Origin: Acidobacteriaceae bacterium
GTDB taxonomy: Bacteria; Acidobacteriota; Terriglobia; Terriglobales; Acidobacteriaceae
NCBI GenBank assembly: GCA_030042915.1
Contig: JASHYS010000067.1
Location: 1-8,640 of the forward strand
DNA: 8,640 bases
Direction of reading: 5' to 3'
Below the pieces are notes generated by a model. The model saw only the letters and a list, made by a program, of their open reading frames with translations, had not been told where the DNA came from and did not search any database. Numbering within the stretch: position 1 is the stretch's first letter; each line of letters begins with the position of its first letter. The translations under genes were made by a program, and so were the position numbers. This document shows positions 1-5,649 of the stretch, piece after piece.

Positions 1-136
1 CGCACTCGGGCTGGCTCACCAGCACGGCGTCGAAATGCCGATCACCGAGCAGATGGAGCTGATCCTGAACCGCGGCAAGGACCCACGCGAAGCCATCCGC
101 GCGCTTATGCTCCGCCCCGGCAAAGACGAGCACTAA
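1..136 (+). CDS. gpsA: Glycerol-3-phosphate dehydrogenase [NAD(P)+], C-terminal end (partial)
   Basis: The open frame enters from the left edge (first whole codon at 2) and stops with TAA at 134-136, giving 44 residues. The segment HGVEMPITEQMELIL followed by GKDPREAIRALMLRP is the classic C-terminal helix pair of GpsA, where family members read G(V/I)EMPI(T/V)EQ...G..P.EAV..LM.R. The enzyme is cytosolic and reduces dihydroxyacetone phosphate to sn-glycerol-3-phosphate for phospholipid synthesis. Only the C-terminal tail of the substrate-binding domain is visible; the Rossmann NAD-binding part lies outside the window. The gene converges with the porin gene, with 3 bp between the two stop codons. 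Identification rests on recognised motifs and is confident despite the short length. Confidence 0.9.
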   Translation, partial: ALGLAHQHGVEMPITEQMELILNRGKDPREAIRALMLRPGKDEH

Positions 137-139
137 CAA

Positions 140-1804
140 TCAGAAGGTGAACCGGCCGCCAATGGTCGGAGCCCAGTTGCTGTTGTGCAGATAGGGCACG
201 CCCGGGCCATGAGGAATAGCAATGGACAGGCCGCCGGTGACGAACGAATACGCAACTCCGGCAAACCCGTCGAAGCGCCTGACAAAGCGATGATCGACAT
301 AGAGCGACCCCTCGTCGAGCGTGCCCGCGCACGAGCTGCGCATGTTGCCCGCCGCGCAGGCCGGCGGCGATCGGAAATCGTTCTGCCGCTGTTCATACCA
401 CGATAAAGTCACGTCGGTCTTGGTGCGATACGTGTACTTGATGCCCTCCCACCAGATCTGCACAAGCTTTTCATTATCGAGATTGTTGTCTTCCACTCCG
501 CTCATCAGATAACCGCCCTGGTCGGTGGCTCCCACGCCTAGCGGGTTCTTCGGGTTGTTCTGCCAGATGTATTCGTAGCCGGCATAAAACTTCAGCGGGT
601 CCCACGCATACTTGGCAGCGGCCATCACCGCATTGTTGTCGGTCACAATGCCGTAGACGGTGTTATCTGTGCTTATCAGATTGTTGTCTGCGGCCACCGC
701 GTTGGGCCCGCTCACCTCGATCATATTGATGCTGTCGACGGTGGACTCATAGGGCTGTGTGGGACTGGTGGCGCCCAGCAGCGGATTCAGCACGCTGATG
801 GCCTGGTTGTAGTGCTGGTAGACGAGGTCAGCTGAAAATTTTCCATCCTCTCCGCCCAGGTTGAATCCCCAGGCATTATTGTGCGGCTGTTCCGGCGTGC
901 AGGTGGTGGCCGTCCAGCTTGTGGCGGTAGCTGAGGGCAAGTAGCAGCCGCCCGTGCCATCGACGAATTTATACATTGCGCCGAAATGGAGCGGGCCATC
1001 CGTGACGCGGTATTTCACGGCGTCGTCCCAGCGCGTGTCTTCGGTGTCGCCGCCGGCCGCCATGGTGCCGTTGTAGCCGATATACGAGAATGCATAGCCG
1101 CCCGACACCGGATCGTAAAGCAGCATGGTATCGGTGCCGAGTGCGCGCTGGCGGCCGAAGGTGAGCGTGCCGAAATCTTTCGACGATATGCCGGCATAGT
1201 ATTCGTCGTTCAAGGGCTGGCCCGCGCGCGCGCCGTCAATGGCTTCGGAATAGTCGGCTCGGGGAAGGCCGTTGTCTTTGATGTCGGTAAGCGACGCATT
1301 GGCTAGCTGGCCCGACTGCGGATTGATGCCTGTGGAAGCGTTGAATACCACCGACCAGCCGTGCGCAAATTCTATGTTGCCCCTGACGCCCAGACCTGTC
1401 TGCGACAGGTTATTCGGTTCCACCAGGAATCGCGAGCCCGCGGCGTTGCGATTCACCAGCGATGAGCCTTCATAGTTGTACGGGCTTTGCGGCAAGCCGT
1501 GGCTTACCCAGCCGAGGCCGATGTCGTACACGCCGTACAGCGTGATGCCATGCCAGGTCAACGTGTCGGAAGCGGCTGGAGTTGCCGGGGCCTGACTTGC
1601 GGGTTTTGGAGCCGGCGCCTGAGCCCTCGCGCCGGGTGCCGGCGCGAAAATCAGGATGCCGGCGAGCAGAGCGAGAAGAGTGGGAAGAGCAATCCTGGTC
1701 ATATGAAGATCGCGACGGAACCAAGAAATCAAAATGGCCTGCAGCGAATTCGGTGCTTTTGCGGGATACAGAAACGTGTGCCGTTGAGAGTTGTGCTTGA
1801 ACAT
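140..1804 (-). CDS. Gram-negative outer-membrane porin (general-porin type, 554 aa)
   Basis: A predicted 16-stranded-type beta-barrel porin for passive solute diffusion across the outer membrane. Family marks are ITLYGVYDIGLGWVSHG at the start of the barrel, LGVRGNIEFAHGWSVVF, FGTLTFGRQ, alternating polar/apolar strands throughout, and a terminal Phe (GGRFTF) of the kind recognised by BAM. These resemble the OmpC/Porin_4 group common in beta-proteobacteria; the solute is unknown. The start at 1804 was chosen because GGAG lies 6 nt upstream (1811-1814). A downstream ATG at 1702 (MTRIALPTLLALLAG) gives a more ordinary signal peptide but has no ribosome-binding site. With the 1804 start, a 34-residue basic extension precedes the hydrophobic core, and cleavage is likely after ARA or AQA near residue 61-63. 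An Ala/Pro linker follows to about residue 80. Two Cys pairs (in GGCYLP...TTCTPE and PPACAAG...SSCAG) fall in presumed surface loops and may form disulfides. Confidence 0.85.
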   Translation of the reverse strand: MFKHNSQRHTFLYPAKAPNSLQAILISWFRRDLHMTRIALPTLLALLAGILIFAPAPGARAQAPAPKPASQAPATPAASDTLTWHGITLYGVYDIGLGWVSHGLPQSPYNYEGSSLVNRNAAGSRFLVEPNNLSQTGLGVRGNIEFAHGWSVVFNASTGINPQSGQLANASLTDIKDNGLPRADYSEAIDGARAGQPLNDEYYAGISSKDFGTLTFGRQRALGTDTMLLYDPVSGGYAFSYIGYNGTMAAGGDTEDTRWDDAVKYRVTDGPLHFGAMYKFVDGTGGCYLPSATATSWTATTCTPEQPHNNAWGFNLGGEDGKFSADLVYQHYNQAISVLNPLLGATSPTQPYESTVDSINMIEVSGPNAVAADNNLISTDNTVYGIVTDNNAVMAAAKYAWDPLKFYAGYEYIWQNNPKNPLGVGATDQGGYLMSGVEDNNLDNEKLVQIWWEGIKYTYRTKTDVTLSWYEQRQNDFRSPPACAAGNMRSSCAGTLDEGSLYVDHRFVRRFDGFAGVAYSFVTGGLSIAIPHGPGVPYLHNSNWAPTIGGRFTF

Positions 1805-1810
1805 TGAATT

Positions 1811-1814
1811 CTCC
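1811..1814 (-). promoter_or_regulatory. Ribosome-binding site of the porin gene
   Basis: On the minus strand the sequence reads TGGAGAATTCAATG, placing GGAG 6 nt before the ATG at 1804. The alternatives at 1702 (ATG) and 1924 (TTG) have no comparable purine run, so this site decides the start. Confidence 0.6.
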
Positions 1815-1910
1815 AGAGGAAATTTGGCGACGATACTGGTGGGCCCGTAGTGATCCAGGATCCAACTCCTGCGTGAGGAACGCCTGCGCGCCCGATCTCG
1901 ATCTATCGAA

Positions 1911-1937
1911 TTTATACGGTTCAAATCATACCGTCAA
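1911..1937 (-). promoter_or_regulatory. Candidate sigma70-type promoter of the porin gene
   Basis: Minus-strand TTGACG (1932-1937) is followed after 15 bp by TATAAA (1911-1916). Both hexamers match 5 of 6 consensus positions, but the spacer is shorter than the usual 17 bp. Transcription would start near 1904, leaving about a 100-nt leader before the porin start at 1804. No other site in this gap fits as well. The leader showed no riboswitch I can recognise. Confidence 0.5.
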
Positions 1938-2005
1938 CAAGCCTGCAGCCTAACGGTCGTCCCGAGTTCTGTATCCCGAGACAGAAGCTCGCCTCATCAT
2001 CGATC

Positions 2006-2049
2006 GGTCATTCTGAGCGAAGTTTGGCGCGCCTTGGGGTCCCAATGAC
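2006..2049 (+). repeat. Intergenic repeat copy of the GTCATTCTGAGCGAAG type
   Basis: GGTCATTCTGAGCGAAG (2006-2022) is followed by a GGCGCGCC palindrome and closes with AATGAC (2044-2049), which is the inverse of GTCATT (2007-2012). The motif GTCAT(C/T)CTGAGCGAAG is one I recognise as a dispersed intergenic sequence in acidobacterial and some other genomes; that recognition is from memory. A degenerate copy occurs at 5428-5451, and the inner TGAGCGAAGT recurs inverted at 2617-2626. The gap 1805-2145 otherwise holds only the porin promoter and the hairpin at 2060-2084; I see no gene in it. Confidence 0.55.
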
Positions 2050-2059
2050 GATTTTTGTG

Positions 2060-2084
2060 CGTTGGGATGATAAAGCACCCAACG
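2060..2084. other. Perfect 7-bp inverted repeat (hairpin) downstream of the HTH-TOBE gene
   Basis: CGTTGGG (2060-2066) and CCCAACG (2078-2084) are perfect inverse complements around an 11-nt loop. The hairpin lies 61 bp past the stop of the HTH-TOBE gene and upstream of the porin promoter, so it could act as a transcript end for the regulator. On the minus strand only a modest A/T run follows (GCACAAAAAT), with no U-tract, so a simple intrinsic terminator is not convincing. It may belong to the adjacent repeat element. Confidence 0.4.
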
Positions 2085-2145
2085 TAGGCGAAGGACCTGT
2101 ATTTTCCGAATGTCGGCCTATGCAATGAAGTTCTGAGGCACCGCT

Positions 2146-2574
2146 TTACTTCTGGTCATCCTCCAGCCGCTCGATCATCACGTCGGTTGATTTGATCAGG
2201 GCCGCCGCCGTGTCGCCCTTTTTCAGGCGCAGCTCCCTCACCGCCTCTGCGGTGATGATCGCCGTAACCTGAGCACTGCCGATGGCCAGAACAACCTCAG
2301 CCAGAAGGCCCTCAATCCTGATGCTGACCACTTTGCCGGCAAGCTGATTGCGTCCGCTCACGCGGCGGTACCGCGCGCGCGACTCCGTTTCCGATCGATC
2401 CGCGTCCTTTTCCAGAAACGGCCGAAGGCCGGCTGCAGTGAGCCGGTGGTGTCCACCCGGAGTCCGAACGGTCTTCAATTTCCCGCTCAGTATCCACTTC
2501 TTGATGGCGGGATAACTGATCCCGAGCATGCGTGATGCTTCACGCGGCGTTAGCAGCTGCCTTTGCGCGCTCAT
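2146..2574 (-). CDS. Helix-turn-helix/TOBE (Mop) one-component regulator, probably molybdate-responsive (142 aa)
   Basis: Residues 6-54 form a MerR/excisionase-type DNA-binding domain: LLTPREASRMLGIS, then IKKWILSGKLKTVRTPGGHHRL, whose GGHHR wing is typical of this fold. A charged linker (55-72) leads to a TOBE/Mop domain at 73-134, with SGRNQLAGKVVSIRIEG, the strand VTAIIT, and LKKGDTAAALIKSTDVMI. TOBE/Mop domains bind molybdate or tungstate oxyanions, usually as dimers or higher oligomers, so a cytosolic oxyanion-sensing transcription factor is likely. The ligand is inferred from the family. No modABC or other molybdenum transport gene is visible nearby. The ATG at 2574 has AGGA almost touching it and only a distant GGAAGG, so its ribosome-binding site is weak; there is no better in-frame start before the HTH. 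The gene is divergent from the TPR gene and lies upstream of the porin on the same strand. Confidence 0.85.
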   Translation of the reverse strand: MSAQRQLLTPREASRMLGISYPAIKKWILSGKLKTVRTPGGHHRLTAAGLRPFLEKDADRSETESRARYRRVSGRNQLAGKVVSIRIEGLLAEVVLAIGSAQVTAIITAEAVRELRLKKGDTAAALIKSTDVMIERLEDDQK

Positions 2575-2607
2575 GTCCTATCTTGTAGCACCTTCCGTGC
2601 CCGGGAT

Positions 2608-2623
2608 GCGAAGTTTACTTCGC
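2608..2623. promoter_or_regulatory. Perfect 16-bp palindrome, candidate operator between divergent genes
   Basis: GCGAAGT (2608-2614), a TT centre and ACTTCGC (2617-2623) form a perfect 7-bp inverted repeat. It lies 34 bp upstream of the regulator start (2574) and 105 bp upstream of the TPR start (2728). Symmetry, position and the adjacent DNA-binding gene suggest an autoregulatory operator. It does not resemble the known ModE box. Its right arm extends to ACTTCGCTCA, the inverse of part of the repeat at 2014-2023, so it may instead be a repeat remnant. Confidence 0.4.
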
Positions 2624-2681
2624 TCAAGCCGCCCGTAAGCCCCGATTAGCTCCTGGCGCCAGCCAAAAAAATGCAAAGCGT

Positions 2682-2689
2682 GCTAGACT
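2682..2689 (+). promoter_or_regulatory. Weak candidate extended -10 promoter of the TPR gene
   Basis: TGCTAGACT contains a TGN extension directly before TAGACT (4 of 6 matches to TATAAT). It would start transcription near 2696, giving about a 32-nt leader to the ATG at 2728. No good -35 hexamer is seen 17 bp upstream, so this is tentative. Confidence 0.25.
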
Positions 2690-2715
2690 TCTCGTCAGAT
2701 TTCACCACCGGTTCT

Positions 2716-2720
2716 GGAAG
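2716..2720 (+). promoter_or_regulatory. Ribosome-binding site of the TPR gene
   Basis: GGAAG lies 7 nt before the ATG at 2728. The in-frame ATG at 2671 is preceded only by CCAAAAAA and would put 19 polar residues before the signal peptide, so this site fixes the start at 2728. Confidence 0.6.
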
Positions 2721-2727
2721 CTGGGCC

Positions 2728-5421
2728 ATGAAGGCGGGACCACGATCGACCGGTCTCCTTCTCCTGGGCATGGGCTGCGCGCTCGCTGCAGCCGCGCAAA
2801 CGTCCACGCCGCAGCACGAGACGACTGTCCTTGTCGTCAATGTACTTCCCCAGCCACCGCAGCCGGTCAAATCGGTCCGGCTCTCCCTCACCTACCTTGA
2901 GAGCGGCGTAACCATCACCGAAGCGCAGCAGGTCACCAACTCCCAGGGCCAGGCGCTGCTCGACGTTTCTCAAGTCGCGGCGCAGCGCGGCGATCTGCGC
3001 GTCGAGATTACCGGCGCCGGCGATCTGGTCATCTACGCGCCCGCCGACGGCCAATTGCCCGCGCTCCCCGCCACATTCACCATCAGGCTGCTGCCCAAAG
3101 GCTCGACGGCATTGCTGGGGCCGCCGCAGATTGAAGCCATGCTGCACCGCATGCTGCTTCAGGTCAATAGCCTGCAAAAACAGGTGAGCGCGCTGAAGGC
3201 CGGCGCCGCGCCGCAGCAGGGCCAGCAGGCCGATCTGGGTGCAGCCATCGCCGCGTGGGCCCAGGGCAACGGCTTCTCCTCCGCACTGGTCGATCAACAG
3301 GTGCAGCAGTGGGCCACAGCCATCCAGAGCCAGTCCGGCCAGCACACGGCCGAGCAGAAGGCTCTTGCCGAGCTGGCGCTGAAGCACTATGCCGCCGCCG
3401 CGCAATTATTCAGCCAGGCCAGTGACGCTGACCGCGCGGAGATCGGTGCCGAGGATCAGGAAGAGCTGGCGCTGCAAACACAGATGAAGGCTCTCCGCGC
3501 CACCCAGCAAGCGCTCCTCGACAAGCGGCGCAGTTCGCTGCGCCAGCTGCTTGACGATAGCCAGCAAGCGGCCGGCGCCGATCAGCTCAGCTTGAAATAC
3601 CACGAAGCCACTTTGGCGCTGGAAAGCGCGGCCGCTGCCGCGGAGGCCGAATACAAAAAGCACCCCGACGATCGGGGATTTCATGAGCTTTGGCTTCAGG
3701 CGCTTTCAAACGCTGCCGATGGGCACCGCCGCGAGGGCGAGATGGCTCCTGCGGATCAGAGTCTTGCTTTACTCGCTCAGGCGGTCGGCGATTTCCAATC
3801 CTTGGCGGCAGAATACTCCGCCTTAGGCGACCGGCCTGAGGCCGACGCCGCAGAAACCGGCTTGGGCATGGCGCTGGTGCGCGAGGGCGAGCGCGCCGGC
3901 GGAGACACGGCCATGGCCGCGCTCGAACAGGCCGTTCAGGCCTTTCAGAGGGCGCTTGAAGTGCGCACCAGGGCCGAACTGCCCCACGACTGGGCCGAGA
4001 CCGAAAGTGACCTCGGCCTTGCGCTGTGGGACGAGGGTGGCCGCTCCACTGGCGATAAAGCCATCACGTTACTCAGTCAGTCCGTGCAGGCCTACAAGCG
4101 TGCGCTTGAGGTGCGCACCAAAACCGATCTGCCCCAAGAATGGTCTCAGACACAGAACGGTCTGGGCCTTGCACTCTTTAATGAAGGCTTCGTCACTGGC
4201 GGCGACAAGGGCATGGCCTTACTCGACGAGTCGGTACAGGCGCTTAGGAGCGCGCTTGAGGTGCGCACCAAAGCCGATATGCCCGAGTACTGGGCGCAGA
4301 CGCAGATGAACCTCGGCATCTCCCTTTGGGCGGAGGGCGAGCGCACCAGCGGAGAAAAGGCGTTTAGCTTGTTTGACCAGGCCGCGCAGGCCTTCAGAAA
4401 CGCCCTTCAGATCTACACCAAAGCCGATCTGCCCCAGTTCTGGGCGTGGACGCAAAGTGACCTGGGCAATGTCTTCACGGATGAGGGGATGCGCGCCAGC
4501 GGCGAAAACGCTATGGCCCTCCTCGATCAGGCCGTGCAAGCCTATACGCATGCACTGGAGGTGGATACCAAAGCCGACTTGCCCCAAAACTGGGCCATTA
4601 CGCAAAGTAACCTGGGCGTTGCATTGAAAGAAGAGGCCACGCGCTCCACCGGCGATAAAGCCATGGCCTTGTTCGATCAGGCAGTAGAGGCCGACAGGAA
4701 TGTTCTCGAGGTCTACACCCAAGCGGGTCAGCCCCGCTACTGGGCGCAGACGCAAATGAACCTCGGCGATGCCCTGTCGGCTGAGGGAATGCAAGCCGGC
4801 GGCGACAAAGCCATCGGCTTGCTCGATCAGGCAGCGCAGGCTTACAGAAGCGCGCTGGAGCTTCACATCAAAACCGATAACCCGCTAGGTTGCGCCGAAG
4901 TGCAATCCAGCCTGGGGGCCGTGCTGCTCACGGAGGGCGAACTGGTGGGCGCAGCCAGGGGGACTGAGTTGCTCGACCAGGCCTTGCAGGCCTTCCAGGA
5001 ATCGCTCAAGGTCTACACCAAAGACGATCCCGCTGACTGGGCCACGTCGGAATTGTCCATCATTGAGGCTGACCTCGCAGCCGGACGCTTCGAAAAATGT
5101 CTGGCGCAAACCGCCGCCATGACGGGCGACAACCTGGCTTCGTCTGCCATCATCGAGCGCGACTCGATGCAGCTTGCCTGCCAATGGGGCGCAGCCGAAA
5201 AGAGCGCGGCCCTGTCAACGGAGAAGTCGCTGCTCGCCAGGACCTCAGCTCCCACCGCCGGAGCCTGGAACTTCGCCGGGTTGAATCATGTGCTTCTCAG
5301 CTCGCCTGCTTTTGCCGCGGACCGCAACTCCTGGATCGCCCTCTTCGACGCCGTCCAGAACGGCGACGCCGCAGCCATGGCCGCCTCTCTCCACCAGCTC
5401 GAGCCAATCCTCCAGCCGTAA
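2728..5421 (+). CDS. Exported protein with long-period TPR repeats (897 aa), function unknown
   Basis: Residues 1-24 are a signal peptide (MKAGPRS, then LLLLGMGCALAAAA), so the protein is exported. Residues 32-122 are beta-rich, with VKSVRLSLTYLESG, VTNSQGQALLDV, DLRVEITGAGDLVIY and FTIRLLPKG, resembling a carboxypeptidase-regulatory or Ig-like domain. Residues 134-160 (IEAMLHRMLLQVNSLQKQV) look like a coiled coil. A first TPR-like helix pair sits near 211-231 (LALKHYAAAAQLFSQAS). Residues 322-770 are nine 50-residue units of the type WAxTQxxLGxAL...GDKAMALLDQAVQAYxxALEV.TKADLPQ, the extended TPR variant known from NB-ARC/CHAT-linked and secreted bacterial proteins. A degenerate cap and a non-repetitive C-terminal domain with two Cys follow (771-897). 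No catalytic motif, transmembrane segment or CHAT protease domain is visible, so a protein-protein scaffold in the periplasm or outside the cell is the most that can be inferred. No partner gene is adjacent on the same strand. Confidence 0.85.
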   Translation: MKAGPRSTGLLLLGMGCALAAAAQTSTPQHETTVLVVNVLPQPPQPVKSVRLSLTYLESGVTITEAQQVTNSQGQALLDVSQVAAQRGDLRVEITGAGDLVIYAPADGQLPALPATFTIRLLPKGSTALLGPPQIEAMLHRMLLQVNSLQKQVSALKAGAAPQQGQQADLGAAIAAWAQGNGFSSALVDQQVQQWATAIQSQSGQHTAEQKALAELALKHYAAAAQLFSQASDADRAEIGAEDQEELALQTQMKALRATQQALLDKRRSSLRQLLDDSQQAAGADQLSLKYHEATLALESAAAAAEAEYKKHPDDRGFHELWLQALSNAADGHRREGEMAPADQSLALLAQAVGDFQSLAAEYSALGDRPEADAAETGLGMALVREGERAGGDTAMAALEQAVQAFQRALEVRTRAELPHDWAETESDLGLALWDEGGRSTGDKAITLLSQSVQAYKRALEVRTKTDLPQEWSQTQNGLGLALFNEGFVTGGDKGMALLDESVQALRSALEVRTKADMPEYWAQTQMNLGISLWAEGERTSGEKAFSLFDQAAQAFRNALQIYTKADLPQFWAWTQSDLGNVFTDEGMRASGENAMALLDQAVQAYTHALEVDTKADLPQNWAITQSNLGVALKEEATRSTGDKAMALFDQAVEADRNVLEVYTQAGQPRYWAQTQMNLGDALSAEGMQAGGDKAIGLLDQAAQAYRSALELHIKTDNPLGCAEVQSSLGAVLLTEGELVGAARGTELLDQALQAFQESLKVYTKDDPADWATSELSIIEADLAAGRFEKCLAQTAAMTGDNLASSAIIERDSMQLACQWGAAEKSAALSTEKSLLARTSAPTAGAWNFAGLNHVLLSSPAFAADRNSWIALFDAVQNGDAAAMAASLHQLEPILQP
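3691..5037 (+). repeat. Nine in-frame tandem repeats of 150 bp inside the TPR gene
   Basis: The leading codon of each unit falls at 3691, 3841, 3991, 4141, 4291, 4441, 4591, 4741 and 4891, exactly 150 bp apart. The last unit is 147 bp, so the next Trp codon is at 5038. The codon is TGG (Trp) in most units, Ala at 3841 and Cys at 4891. Units from 3841 to 4890 are clearly alike in DNA (for example GCCGATCTGCCCCA), whereas the first unit keeps only the phase and the LLAQAV core. Each unit encodes two helices plus a Gly-rich turn. Confidence 0.9.
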
Positions 5422-5427
5422 TAGCAC

Positions 5428-5451
5428 TGTCATCCTGAAGGTCAGGCGAAG
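5428..5451 (+). repeat. Degenerate copy of the TGTCATCCTGA...GCGAAG intergenic repeat
   Basis: TGTCATCCTGA (5428-5438) and GCGAAG (5446-5451) are the same two blocks as at 2006-2022, here separated by 7 nt. CCTGA-AGG-TCAGG (5434-5446) is a small perfect hairpin just past the TPR stop codon. It has no T-tract, so a terminator role is unproven. The copy abuts the antitoxin remnant. Confidence 0.45.
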
Positions 5452-5487
5452 CCGCGCCGGGTCTCACACCGTCGTCTTAAGCGCCTT
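5452..5487 (-). pseudogene. Remnant of an addiction-module antidote gene (N-terminal end)
   Basis: Minus-strand frame from 5487 reads KALKTTV, a stop (TGA, 5464-5466), then DPAR. Antidote proteins of the HigA-like family paired with 'killer' toxins typically begin M.LKTT.(W/F)D(P/A)A, so the TGA sits where Trp (TGG) is expected, one base change away. The start codon is missing, and homology ends where the CATCCTGA repeat begins. It overlaps the end of the toxin remnant out of frame, the usual toxin-first arrangement of this module. The match is short, so confidence is moderate. Confidence 0.4.
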
Positions 5488-5631
5488 CTTCCCACGCCCG
5501 CGCGAGTTTCTTTGCCTTGGCAATGTCATCCTCCTGCGTCTTTTTCGTACCACCCGCGAGCAACAGAACCAACGTGTCGCCGCGCCTCTGAAAAACCCGC
5601 GCTCCTCTCGCGTCAACCCCTCGCCCACAGC
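5477..5631 (-). pseudogene. Remnant of a RelE/HigB-type addiction-module killer toxin (C-terminal part, frameshifted)
   Basis: From about 5602 to the TAA at 5477-5479 the minus strand encodes ARVFQRRGDTLVLLLAGG followed by TKKTQEDDIAKAKKLARAW. This is a close match to the C-terminus of RelE/ParE-superfamily killer proteins, whose pattern is YRVYF..RGD.LV.LL.GG.K.TQ..DI..A..L. In another frame, 5611-5631 reads AVGEGLT, the segment that normally sits about 12 residues upstream (VGEGVSELRI..GPGYRVYF). The GPGY-containing stretch is missing, and the frame shifts between the two parts. No intact N-terminal half (about 60 residues) is visible further upstream, where a different intergenic element begins near 5650. 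In intact systems the product is a ribosome-dependent mRNA interferase; this copy should be inactive. Confidence 0.6.
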
Positions 5632-5649
5632 TCCGCCCGCAACCCACTG

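Noticed and set aside
1805..1924. Upstream TTG extension of the porin gene (40 more residues)
   Set aside because: The TTG lies within the candidate promoter region, has no ribosome-binding site, and the added Arg-rich residues look like translated leader.
2671..2727. Earlier ATG of the TPR gene
   Set aside because: No ribosome-binding site; it would place 19 polar residues before a good signal peptide, and the candidate -10 lies inside it.
4219..4866. Open frame of 215 codons on the minus strand inside the TPR gene
   Set aside because: It is antisense to the 150-bp repeats and simply inherits their periodicity and GC bias; the protein has no recognisable family and the + strand gene is clear.
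3691..5037. Regular repeats considered as a CRISPR array
   Set aside because: The units are 150 bp, in frame and encode TPR helices; there are no short identical repeats with unique spacers.
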